A stretch of 64,000 nucleotides of DNA from Coenobita brevimanus (Eukaryota; Arthropoda; Malacostraca; Decapoda; Coenobitidae), in the NCBI GenBank assembly GCA_032717465.1, contig CM064658.1, positions 7,732,501 through 7,796,500 of the forward strand, given 5' to 3'. Under the pieces are notes generated by a model. The model did not search any database, was not told where the DNA came from, and saw only the letters and a program-made list of their open reading frames with translations. The position numbers were made by a program, and so were the translations under genes. Position 1 is the stretch's first letter. The number at the start of each line of letters is the position of its first letter. Of this stretch, positions 1 through 9,587 are shown one piece after another.

Positions 1-2
1 GA

Positions 3-1660
3 CGGGGAAGGGAGGACGTGGCATCAAGGGAACGTGCTGTGGAGGGAGCTGTTGGTGCCGGTGATGTGAGTAGTGGACCAGGGTTACAGCCACAGTCACT
101 GGAAGGTGACTTTGGAGTGGACGTTGAGGGAACCAGGGATAAGAGCGCTCCTGTAGTTTTGGCGGTTGGTAGGGAGTTGGAGGAGCAGGAGGGAGTGCTT
201 AGTCGTGGTGAGATGTTACCAGCTGACCTATGGGAGGGCAATGGTTATGCAGCTCTGGTGGAGAAATTGCGACACCTTGATCCAGTAAAGCGAGAAGAGC
301 TGTGCAACAGATTATGGAAACATCCGAAAGTTTTTGGAGATTCACCGGGATTGACAACTTGGGCTACTCATGACATTGACGTTGGGGATAGTAAGCCTGT
401 AAAATTAGCTCCCTACCGCATCAACCCTATCAGACAGAAAGCTCTCGATAATGAGATCAAGTATATGTTGGACCATGGATTGATCAAGAGGAGTTTCAGT
501 GAGTGGAGTTCACCAGTTACCTTGCAGCCGAAGCCAGATGGGAAGGTTAGGTTGTGTGTGGACTTCCGGAAAGTTAATTCACTGTCTAAGACCGATGCTT
601 ATCCTTTACCTCGGGTCGATGACTCCGTGGACAAGGTGGGAAATGCCACTTATATCACCAAACTTGACTTAGTAAAAGGATACTGGCAGGTCCCGCTGAC
701 GGAACGGGCTAAACAAGTGGCTAGCTTTGTTGTCAGTGGTGCAGTATATCAGTGCCAGGTGATGCCTTATGGATTGAAGAATGCTCCAGCCACTTTCCAG
801 AGGCTTATGGATAAAGTGGTGGATGGCATACCCAATTGTGTCGTTTACATCGATGATGTCATTGTGTATGACACCAAGTGGGAGGAGCACCTTGATCATG
901 TGGAAATGCTCATTAAGCAGTTGGAGGAAGCTGGCTTAGTAGTCAACTTAGACAAGTGCGAGTTCGTACGTGCTAAGGTCCAGTACCTTGGATTTGTTGT
1001 GGGACATGGGCAAGTGGCTCCACCTCGGGCTAAGGTGGATGCCATTTCCAACTTTGCAGCACCCCAGTGTCGCCGTGCCCTCCAGCGATTTTTGGGCATG
1101 ATCGGCTATTACCGAAGATTCATTGGGAATTACTCCACAGTGCTTGCCCCTCTTACTGACTTATTGCGCAAGGATAAGAAGTGGCAGTGGACAGCCGAGT
1201 GTGAGCAAGCTTTATTACGGTTAAGTCTCTGCTGTGCCACCACCCTATATTGCGTGCACCAGATTTTGACAAACCTTTTGTGCTGGCAGTTGATGCTAGC
1301 CGAGTAGGGGTAGGAGCAGTGTTGATGCAGCCAGATGAGGGCCAGGTTGAACATCCCATATCATACTTCTCAAAGAAGTTTAATAGAGCCCAGAAGAACT
1401 ATTCCGTCATAGAGCAGGAGTTATTAGCGATTATCCTGGCCCTGCAACACTTTGCTGTCTACCTGCCCCCTTTTGGCCCTGTGATCAAGATTTATTCAGA
1501 CCATCATCCCCTGCAGTTTTTGAACAAGTTTAAATTTAAGAACCAGCGTTTGACCCGCTGGAGTTTGCTTTTGCAAGAGTACAATTTAGAAGTTAAGCAT
1601 ATTAAGGGGATTGATAACGTAATTGCTGATTGTTTATCCAGGGAGGGGTCAGGGTCTTGA
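3..1660 (+). pseudogene. Gypsy pol fragment: reverse transcriptase and RNase H, frameshifted
   Basis: The reading frame is open from the window edge, so the start lies upstream. From about 350 to 1150 there is a canonical Gypsy RT: the YRINP entry, the SEWSSPVTLQPKPDG stretch, the LDLVKGYWQV catalytic Asp block and YIDDVIVY as the catalytic box. The connection domain (FLGMIGYYRRFI) follows. At about 1223 one base seems to be missing: the protein leaves frame after ECEQALLRL and resumes in another frame as PDFDKPF. RNase H then runs to 1660 with VLAVDAS, IEQELLAI and YSDHHPL carrying the acidic residues, ending IADCLSR and a stop. A functional protein would need the frameshift to be absent, so this copy is probably dead. 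The family assignment is secure; the clade within Gypsy is inferred. Confidence 0.9.
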
Positions 1661-1692
1661 TTCGAAAATTTTGATCCAGGGCTCAAAATTTT

Positions 1693-1708
1693 CCCTTGGG
1701 GAAGGGCG
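1693..1708 (+). promoter_or_regulatory. Polypurine tract of the Gypsy element
   Basis: A purine-rich stretch (TTGGGGAAGGGCG) directly abuts the first base of the LTR. This is the expected place for the plus-strand primer of an LTR retrotransposon. Confidence 0.7.
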
Positions 1709-2688
1709 TGTTACGTTGTCCGCCTTTCCGTTCCCACGGATGCAGCCGTTACAGCTGGGCTAGGGGGATTATGCAGTATGTATCCGCGTCATTCGCGGAG
1801 TTTATATTAGCGAGTGCTACAAATTCTTTTGTTTCTTTCGTTCCCGCCACTGAGGGCAATTTTATTTTATACCATGCTGAGTATGCATTTGATTATTTTG
1901 ATTGTCTTATGTGAGCTACCAGTATATTTAATGATGTTTTGCTTGCATTAGAAGTACCAATTCATTGTATAGAGAGAGAGGGGCACGAATATAAGTTCTT
2001 ATTAATTAATTTGATTCATGCGTTCGCGCTTGGCCGTGCGCGAGCCTTGATCAGAGTCAGTCTCTTCCCAGCCAGCTTTAGTATCGGGTGTTTGTACACT
2101 CTCTCTCTCCCCAGTTATTTTTATGCCGAGCTGGCGTTTTCATTTAAGTTTATTTTTATTCTTTTTGTTGCTGACTGAGGAAAGTAGTTATTTTATTTTG
2201 TTTTGTGACCTTGTTGTCTTTGGAGGGCCAGTCTGGCTCACCGTAGTTTCTCGCTGCCTTAATTAACGTTCCCCCAACACACGTACATACACACACACCC
2301 CTAACCCCTACACTGTTTAATCCCATCTCTTTGCACAAGGCTAGTGAGAACTATCGTGAGCCATTAACTGCGTTCCCCCTTGGACACGGGTTAAGTAGAA
2401 GTCGTCACCACCGGAAGTAAGTGGGAGGTGTTCCTGTATACTGTCTCGGGCGGTATTACTTCCGGTAGTGACGATAGTAGGCTAGATCTATAGGTAGGCT
2501 GTTCCGTTTGCTATCAAAGTACAGAGTGTTGCGTTCTTAAGTAAGTACTTCCGTTGTGCAGTTTTTCTCTAGTTTGCGGAGTGTCAGTGCCGGGGTCTGC
2601 ATTATTTTGCAACGCAGTGGAGGCCGATCATCTAAGGCTGACTTGTTGTTTTTTTTTGTAATAGCCCCGGGCTGGCGCCACCGTAACA
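1709..2688 (+). repeat. 3' long terminal repeat (980 bp)
   Basis: The LTR begins TGTTACG right after the polypurine tract and ends CGTAACA, a perfect 7-bp terminal inverted repeat with the TG...CA ends of retroviral-type LTRs. It is followed by an ATATATAT run that would be the target. The 5' flank is outside the window, so the target duplication cannot be confirmed. No protein is encoded; open frames inside are short and look accidental. An internal inverted repeat lies at 2402-2474. Confidence 0.85.
2402..2474. repeat. Inverted repeat inside the LTR
   Basis: The arms 2402-2420 and 2456-2474 are reverse complements over 19 bases with one mismatch and a 35-base loop. The core is CACCGGAAGTAA against TTACTTCCGGTA. 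It could form a hairpin in LTR RNA or be a paired ETS-type (CCGGAAGT) binding site; both are inference. Confidence 0.7.
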
Positions 2689-2815
2689 ATATATATATAT
2701 TTTATGCAAAGAAGAAGGAACCAAAGGCCAGGAGCCTGCAAACCGTTCCTTCCAAGAGAAAAAAACAATACAAAATTGAGCCAAATTCAAGATCTGTTCG
2801 TTTCAAGATGCCTTG

Positions 2816-4041
2816 TCACACTGTGTTTGACAGACTGGAGACCATAGGAAGAAGGAAATACAGACAGAGGGAGACAGTTCCAGAATTGACTCGTTGCATA
2901 AATAAAGGACTGGGAGTAACGGTAAACTCTTGCATTAGAGAGTTGACAGAAAAGGGATGAGAGTTTGTTGCTAGACGGGTGCTACGCGCCCGTCGTAGAG
3001 GTGGAGAGATGCAAGCAGACAGTTCAGAGGAGCAGTGACCATGGAAGTAGCAATAGAAAAGAGATAAAGAGGCAACAGTACGGTGAAGAGACAAATGTTG
3101 AAGGGAACCAGTAAGAGGAGGAGAGTTAATAAGATGAAAAGCCTTTGACTCCACTCTGTTGAGAAGAGCTGTATGTGGGGAGCCTCCCCACACATGAGAG
3201 TTGTACTCTACACAGGGGCGAATAAAACCTGTGTACAAAGTCAACAGCTGTGCAGGGGTAAAGAAGGTACAGAGTTAGCTTAGCACACCTAATCTCTTGG
3301 AAGCTGATTTTACAAGAGATGTACAGTAATATGATCTTTCCAAGATAAGTCCCGAGTAAATGAAACCCCAAGCATGTTCAAGGATGATGCAGGATTGAGC
3401 TGGATATTATTAAACATTAGTGGATACTCCTGTGGAAGATTCTGTCGGGTTGATAGGTGTAAAAACTGAGTCTTTGATGCAATGAAAACAACAGGATTAT
3501 TTTTACCCCAGTCAGAGGTACGAACCAAGTCAGTCATTAGGCGTGCCATAGCCTCATTCCTTGTTTGCTGAAGTAACTGCTGGGATGGACGTTGCGGGAA
3601 CCGAATTGAAAGGTGAAGGGTGGAATCATCAGCGTACGAGTGGATAGGGTTAGATGTACTGATGAATAAAATGAAGAGAGTTGGTGATAGGACAGAGCCC
3701 TGAGGAACACCAGGGAGAAGAACGATGGCCATCTACAACAGTGGCTAAAGAACGACCAGAAAGGAAGCTGTAGATGAAGGCATAGATAGAAGGATAGAAA
3801 CTGTAAGAGGGCAGTTTGGAAATTAAAGATTTATGCCAGACTTGATTGAAAGCCTTTGAGATGTCAAGTGCGATGGCAGAGCTTTCACTAAAGTCCTAAA
3901 ACGAGGACGACCAGGAGTCAGAAAGGTAGTTGAGAAGGTCGCCAGTGGAGCGTCCCTGGCAGAACCCATATTGACGATCAGAAAGGAGGTTGTGATTGGA
4001 AAGATGTGTTAAAATTTTTTTGTTATGAATAGACTTAAAAA
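2816..4041 (-). pseudogene. Jockey-type RT, palm to C-terminus (copy 1)
   Basis: Reading from 3732 downward, the translation contains PQGSVLSPTLF followed by YADDSTLHLS, the RT catalytic box, then the SDWGKNNPVVF and ASKTQFLHLS region. A frame change near 3310-3370 and another near 3240 separate this from the C-terminal segment with FIRPCVEYNSHVW, SPHTALLNRVESKAF and the RRARSTRLATNSHPF tail. The family is recognisable by comparison with the more complete copy at 45753-48573. The active-site residues survive but the frame does not. Confidence 0.8.
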
Positions 4042-4050
4042 CTTTTGAGA
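4042..4050. repeat. Target-site duplication (left) of RTE-A copy 1
   Basis: CTTTTGAGA occurs here and again at 5556-5564, on either side of the RTE. The uninterrupted Jockey copy at 45753-48573 has the corresponding single segment around 46970. Confidence 0.85.
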
Positions 4051-5555
4051 CTATCTATCTATTTATCTATTGCCAGACGCCTCAATCCCATTTGGGGTGG
4101 CCACAAACAAATCCCCTCCAAGTCGCCCTGTCCTCCGCCATTTCATTGCCCTGCTCCCAACTCACACCCCCCTCTCTCATATACCTCTCCACCCCATCCC
4201 TCCATCTCATCCTTGACCTCCCCCTCCCTCTTCCCCCCTCCACCTCACTCACATACACTATCTTCGTCAGTCTTTCACCCTCCATCCTCTCCACATGGCC
4301 AAACCACCTCAGTGTGTTCCTCATAACGTTTCCTATCACATCCACATCCACGCCACAACGCTTCTTTATATCCTCATTCGTCAGCCTGTCTCTCCATGTG
4401 ACTCCACAGGCTCCTCTTAAATAACTCATTTCCACTGCTCTCACTCTTGACTTGTGTCCTTCCAACAACGTCCAAGCTTCACTTCCATACGTTAGAGTTG
4501 GTATCACAATACTGTCATGTAGTAACTTTTTCACTTCCATGCTCACTTCCCTGTTTCTTATCACTGCTTTCAAAGAACCAGCAACCTTTCTTCCCTGCTG
4601 TACCCTTTAAAGCACTTCACCCTCCAAACCTCCATCCTTATTCATCACACTACCCAAGTACTTAAACGTACTCACATTTTCCATTTCCTCACCATCCAAC
4701 CTCGCTGTACATTCACTGACTTCACCTCTCTCAAAGACCATTACTTTACTCTTCCCTACATTCACCTTTAGATTCCGTTTCTTACACACACTCCCAAACT
4801 CATCCACCAAGCCTTGCAGCTCCCCTTCGTCTTCACTCAACAACACAGTATCATCTGCAAAGAACAGTACAGGGAGTTTCCAAACACTATCCTCTCTCTC
4901 CAGGGCCACTCCAACATGCACTACCCTACCTTGTACCTCTTTTATTACCCCATCCATGTACAGATTGAACAACCATGGAGACATGACACATCCCTGTTTC
5001 AACCCAACTTTCAAAGAGAAAAATTCACTTAGTTCACCATCCACACGCACTGCGGCCTTCGCACCATCGTACATACTCTTCACAGCATTCAGAACTTCCC
5101 ATCTACTCCATATATTCTTAACACTTTCCACAATCCTTGTCTATCCACCCTGTCATATGCTTTCTCCAAATCCATGAAAGCCGCATACAACTTCTTTCCC
5201 TTCTCTAGAAACTTTTCCACTAAAGATCTAAGAATGAATATCTGATCTACACAACCTCTTCCCTTCCTAAAGCCTCCCTGTTCTTCAACTAATTTCTCTG
5301 TTCTTTCTCTAACACTGTCAATAAGTATCCTACCATACACTTTTCCTATTATACTAAGAAGACAAATGCCCCTATGATTACCACATACTTCTTTTTCCCC
5401 TTTTCCTTTGTACAAGGGAATAATTATACCTGACTTCCAATCCTCTGGGACTGTACCTTCCTCCCAGGCCAATCTGCACATCTTCCACATCCATTCTACT
5501 ACTATCTCTCCCCCATGCTTCAGCATTTCACCACACACTCCATCAATTCCTGGGG
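4051..5555 (-). mobile_element. RTE-A LINE copy 1, 5'-truncated, nested
   Basis: This is an RTE-type non-LTR retrotransposon on the - strand with a (GATA)n-type 3' tail (ATCT repeats at 4051-4070). It lies inside Jockey copy 1 and is flanked by a 9-bp duplication. The 5' end is truncated at 5555, in the linker just before RT. Endonuclease is therefore absent. The same family occurs at least eight more times in this window. Confidence 0.9.
4082..5551 (-). pseudogene. RTE-A reverse transcriptase and C-terminal domain (copy 1)
   Basis: The protein begins with GIDGVCGEMLKHGGE and continues through IIIPLYKGKGEKE, FMDLEKAYDRVDR (first catalytic Asp), GLKQGCVMSPWLF and FADDTVLLSEDEGEL (catalytic pair) to the C-terminal block [27 protein letters not shown] and CGHPKWD, where it ends naturally at 4082. 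A frame break lies near 5100 (GVDGKF). Near 4607 a stop replaces the Glu codon found in sister copies (VLERVQQ). The catalytic residues are intact but the copy cannot make one protein. RTE affiliation rests on the RT type and the microsatellite tail. Confidence 0.85.
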
Positions 5556-5882
5556 CTTTTGAGACATAGGATGTTAAAGCAGTTGCACGATAGAGGGTTG
5601 GGAATGGTCACCCTTCTTTGGGGCTGGCTGAATGAGAGCAAACCTCCAGCAAGAAGGAAAGGTACAAGCTGAAAGACAAAGGCGAAAGAGTTTACCTAGG
5701 CTGTGTGTAAGCACAGAAGCACAGATCTTGAGGACAACAGGAGGGATTCCATCAGGCCCATATGCCTTGTTAGTATTGAGGCCAGTGATGGCAGAAAATA
5801 CATCAGCTGAAGAAATTCCAGTGTCAGCCATGAGTAAGTCAGAGGGAGGAAGTGATGGAGGAACAGTACTGGAATCGTCCAA
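5556..5882 (-). pseudogene. Jockey-type RT N-terminus (copy 1, upstream half)
   Basis: This continues copy 1 on the far side of the nested RTE, after the duplicated CTTTTGAGA. Translation shows ADVFSAITGLNTNKAYGPDGIPP, the standard start of a Jockey RT, then the SCWRFALIQPAPKKGD region. The homologous uninterrupted stretch is at about 47000-47330 in the fourth copy. Confidence 0.75.
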
Positions 5883-6186
5883 TGTGGAATTGCAGGAGAA
5901 AGTCCGAATGAAGAGATCTGTTTTATCAGTAGAAGAAATAGCTTTTTTTTTTTTTTTTTTTTATGTGAGGAAGAAGGAACCAAAGGCAACGAGCCCACAA
6001 AACTGTTCCTTCTAAGAAAAACAAAATACAAGAGAGAGCCAAACTCAAGATCCATTCATTTTGAGATGCCTGGACACACTGCGTTTGAAAGACTGGAGAT
6101 CATAGGCAGCAGGGAATACAGACAGAGGGAGACAGTTCCAAGTTGACCTGTTGCATAAATGAAGGACTGGGAGTAATGGTTAACTC

Positions 6187-7676
6187 TTACATTAGAGAGT
6201 TGGACAGAAAAGGGGTGAGAGTTTGCTGCAAGACAGGTGCTATGCGCCCGTCGTAGAGGTGGAGGAATGCATGCAGACAGTTCAGAGGAACAGTGACCAT
6301 TGAAGTAGGATAGAAGAGAGATAAAGATGCAACAGTGCGGCGAGGAGACAGAGGTTGAAGGGAGTCAGTAAGAGGGGGAGAGTTAATGAGGCGAAAAGCC
6401 TTTGACTCCACCCTATTGAGAAGAGCTGTGTGTGGGGAGCCTTCCCACACATGAGAGCTGTACTCCACGCAGGGGCGGATAAAACCCCTGTATAGAGTCA
6501 ACAATTGTGCAGGGGTAAAGAAGGAACGGAGTCAGCTTAGCACACCCAATCTCTTGGAAGCAGATTTTACAAGAGATGTAGGCTAATATGATCTTTCTAA
6601 GATAAGTCCCGAGTAAATGAAACCCCAAGCATGTTCAACGATGATGCAGGATTAAGCTGAATATTATTAAACATTAGTGGGTATACCTGTGGAAGATTGT
6701 GTCGGGTTGATAGGTGTAAAAACTGAGTCTTTGATGCATTAAAAACAACCAGATTATATTTACCCCAGTCAGAGATATAAGCCAAGTCAGACATAAGGTG
6801 TGTCATAGCCTCATCCCTTGTTTGTTGAAGCTACTGCTGGGATGGACATTGTGGGAATCGAATGAAAAGGTGAAGGGCGGAGTCATCAGCATACGAGTGG
6901 ATAGGGTTAGATGTACAGCTTAGATGGTCATTGATGATTAAAAGAAAGAGAGTTGGTGATAGGACAGAGCCCTAAGGAACACCACTGTTAATAGATCTAG
7001 GAGAAGAACGTTGGCCGTCTACAACAGTGACTATAGAACGACCAGAAAGGAAGCTGTAGATGAAGGCATAGATAGAAGGATAGAAACTGTAAGAGGGCAG
7101 TTTGAAATATAAAAACTTAGGCCAGACTCGATTGAAAGCCTTAGAGATGTCAAGTGCAATGGCAAAGCTTTCGCCAAAGTCCCGAAAGGAGGACGACCAG
7201 GAGTCTGAAAGGTAGGTGAGAAGATCGCCTGTGGAGCGTCCCTGACGGAACCCATACTGACAATCAGAAAGAAGGTTGTGATAGGAAAGATGCTTTAAAA
7301 TTTATCTAAGACTCAAAAACTTTCGAGATACAGGATTTTAAAGCAAGTGGATGATAGAGGGTTGGGAATGGTCACCCTTCTTTGGGACTGGCTGAATGAG
7401 AGCAAACTTCCAGGAAGAAGGAAAGGCACAAGTTGATAGACAAAGGCAAAAGAGTTTGCCTAGGCAGGGTGTAAGCACAGAAGCACAGTTCTTGAGAACA
7501 ACAGGAGGGACTCCATCAGGCCCATGTGCCTTATTAGTATTGAGGCCTGAGATGACAGAAAGTACATCAGCTGAAAAAATTTTAATGTTAGCCATGAGAA
7601 AGTCAGAGAGGGCAAGTGAAGGAGGAACAGCACCGGAATCGTCTAAGATGGTAATTGGAGGAGAAAGTCTGAACAA
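6187..7676 (-). pseudogene. Jockey-type RT (copy 2)
   Basis: RT is recovered in pieces from 7676 (AHGPDGVPPVVLKNCAS) through 7255-7031, 6806-6597 (SKTQFLHLSTRHN) to the C-terminal block at 6504-6187 (FIRPCVEYSSHVWEGS). The catalytic box region around 6890 reads in a different frame and the box itself looks altered. At least four frame changes are needed to follow the protein. Confidence 0.75.
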
Positions 7677-7686
7677 AGAGATCTGC

Positions 7687-8517
7687 TTAATCAGTAGAAG
7701 AAATAGCTACAGAGTCATCAGAGCAGAAAAGAGGAGGGAAGGACAATGAGGTAAAGTTGTCAGAAAGGTTTTTTGGTAAGGTGCCAGAAGGAGCGGGAAG
7801 AATACGAGTTGGAGAGTTGAGAGCACTTGGTACGGATGAAATCATTATTAGCAGAGCGAAGAGCAGACTCAGCACGATTCCGGGCAGAAACATAAAAAAG
7901 ATGCGATTCAGGGGTCGGTTGGCTCTGGCACCCTGTACATGCCCTGTCCCTGTTGCGGACAGCACAAGAACAAGCGTGATCAAACCAAGGCCCCCTTGCA
8001 CCAGTCAAAGGACATGAGAAAGGAATGCATGCTTCCATGCCTGAGAGAATAACCTCCATAATGCAGAAGGCACACTCAGATGGCTCTTGGCCACGGAAGC
8101 AACAATCATTCCAGGGAAAATCAAAGAAGTACTGCCTGAGGGCCTCCCAATCTGTAGTTCCAAAGTGCCACAGTCAACGCCTCTTTGGAAGGTCCGCAAC
8201 TGTACTGGAACGATAAGACAGCCCAAGGCAACAAGGTTGTGATCAGAGTAGCCCAACGGAGAGGAAAGACCAACAGCGCAAGCAGGAGGACCAGTTGTAA
8301 GGAGGAGGTCAGGCATGTTGGAGCTCTCTCCAAGGCGGTCAGGGATACGGGTAGGGTGCTGTACAAGCATCTCTAGGTCATTAAGGATAGAAAAGATGAA
8401 GGCTTGTTCACCAGGTGGATCAGTGAAAGGGAAGGAGAGCCAAAGGTGGTGGTGAACATTGAAATCTCCTAGAATGGAGATTTCAGAGAAAGGAGAAATG
8501 GATAGAATGTGTTCCAT
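7687..8517 (-). pseudogene. Jockey-type endonuclease C-terminal half and linker (copy 2)
   Basis: The translation starts at [23 protein letters not shown], an APE-type endonuclease motif (GDFN), and includes GYSDHNL, where the SDH catalytic His is retained. Frame changes near 8100 and 8000 lead into the linker ([36 protein letters not shown]). The N-terminal half of the endonuclease, with the catalytic Asn and Glu, is missing because of 5' truncation. Confidence 0.8.
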
Positions 8518-8518
8518 C

Positions 8519-8762
8519 GTATATATATCTATCTATCTATCTATGTATATATATATATATATATATAGATAGATAGATATATATATATATATATATATAT
8601 AGATAGATAGATATAGATATATATATATATATAGATAGATAGATATAGATATATATAGATAGATAGATATAGATATAGATATATATAGATAGATAGATAG
8701 ATATAGATATATATATATATATATATATATAGATAGATAGTTATATATATATATATATATAC
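8519..8762. repeat. TA / GATA microsatellite
   Basis: About 240 bp of alternating (TA)n and (GATA)n or (TATC)n blocks. ATCT units near the start and AGAT units further on make parts of it self-complementary. It separates the Jockey copy from the first LRP2 exon. Confidence 0.95.
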
Positions 8763-8803
8763 AGTTTATTCAAAATTAAAAAATGTTCACATTCTTAATG
8801 CAG

Positions 8804-9581
8804 ATGTATGTTCCATCCATCCATCCATTGCCAGACGCCTCAATCCCGTTTGGGGTGGCCACAAACAAATCGCCTCCAAGTCGCCCTGTCCCCCGCCATT
8901 TCACTGCCCTGCTCCCAACTCACACCCCCCTCTCTCATATACCTCTCCACCCCATCCCTCCATCTCATCCTCGGCCTCCCCCTCCCTCTTCCCCCCTCCA
9001 CTTCACTCACATACACTCTCTTCGTCAGTCTTTCACCCTTCATCCTCTCCACATGGCCAAACCACCTCAGTGTGTTCCTCATAACGCTTCGTATCACATC
9101 CACATCCACACCACAACGCTCCATTATATCCTCATTCGTCAGCCTGTCTCTCCACGTGACTCCACAGGCTCCTCTTAAATAACTCATTTCCACTGCTCTC
9201 ACTCTTGACTTGTGTCCTTCCAATAATGTCCAAGCTTCACTTCCGTACGTTAGAGTTGGTATCACAATACTGTCATGTAGTAACTTTTTCACTTCCATGC
9301 TCACTTCCCTGTTTCTTATCACTGCTTTCAAGGAACCAGCAACCTTTCTTCCCTGCTGTACCCTTTCAAGCACTTCACCCTCCAAACCTCCATCCTTACT
9401 CATCACACTACCCAGATTCTTAAACGTACTCACATTTTCCAATTCTTCACCATCATGTATGTTAATGATGAAAATTACTTTCAGATCATGACAAGTGATG
9501 TTTATGGCAGCAACATAAAAACAATCCTCACAGAAGACAACCACATTGCTCGTCCCAGAGCTCTTGCTGTGTATGAGAGTA
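8804..9581 (+). CDS. LRP2: LRP2-like exon 1 of the window, split by RTE-A
   Basis: After an AATGCAG acceptor at 8797-8803 the exon would read MYVNDENYF, where YVND is a YWTD-type motif, then IMTSDVYGSNIKTIL and RPRALAVYES, a propeller blade. The first nine bases (8804-8812) are followed by an RTE and repeated at 9455-9463, from which coding resumes to 9581. The donor is GTAAGT. In the present arrangement the acceptor is 651 bp from the rest of the exon. A secondary acceptor TTACTTTCAG ending at 9484 could give a shortened exon that loses the YVND strand. Phase at the 3' end is 1. Confidence 0.75.
8813..9454 (-). mobile_element. RTE-A LINE copy 2, C-terminal part, inserted in the LRP2 exon
   Basis: A 642-bp 5'-truncated RTE-A on the - strand codes for the RT thumb and C-terminal region only (NVSTFKNLGSVMSKDGGL through [10 protein letters not shown] to CGHPKRD). 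It is flanked by perfect 9-bp copies of ATGTATGTT (8804-8812, 9455-9463). Its 3' tail is a short (ATGG)n run rather than the (GATA)n of its relatives. The coding part is uninterrupted from 9454 to 8840, which suggests a fairly recent insertion. Confidence 0.9.
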
Positions 9582-9587
9582 GTAAGT

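Larger units (their letters stand above)
1..2688 (+). mobile_element. Ty3/Gypsy LTR retrotransposon, 3' part
   Basis: The window opens inside the pol gene of a Ty3/Gypsy element and runs through RT and RNase H, a polypurine tract and a complete 3' LTR. The element is 5'-truncated by the window edge, so gag, protease and the 5' LTR cannot be seen. Only about 48 bases separate the RNase H stop from the LTR, which leaves no room for an integrase in the usual downstream place. That fits either an internal deletion or a Gmr1-like pol order with integrase upstream of RT. Confidence 0.9.
2689..5941 (-). mobile_element. Jockey-type LINE copy 1, 5'-truncated, split by an RTE
   Basis: This copy reads on the - strand in two parts, about 2700-4050 and 5556-5941, interrupted by the RTE at 4051-5555. 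Its 3' UTR (about 2700-2815) matches that of copy 2 next door. The Gypsy LTR abuts its 3' end where a poly(A) tail is expected. The 5' end stops at 5941 within the RT N-terminus, so endonuclease is missing. Several frame changes show it is dead. Confidence 0.8.
5943..8519 (-). mobile_element. Jockey-type LINE copy 2, 5'-truncated
   Basis: A run of about 20 T at 5943-5962 is the poly(A) tail of this - strand copy. The 3' UTR, RT, linker and half of the endonuclease follow up to 8519, where the copy stops in the endonuclease and a TA/GATA microsatellite begins. It adjoins copy 1 with no spacer, so it may have inserted into copy 1 or its target. A short deletion near 7300 and many frame changes mark it as inactive. 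Confidence 0.85.

Noticed and set aside
2556..2960. A 134-codon frame spanning the LTR end and the Jockey 3' UTR
   Set aside because: It crosses an insertion boundary and matches nothing.
9475..9484. TTACTTTCAG as the original acceptor of LRP2 exon 1
   Set aside because: The nine codons upstream give a YWTD-type strand (YVND) in frame and follow another AG, so this is more likely a cryptic site. It is not excluded.
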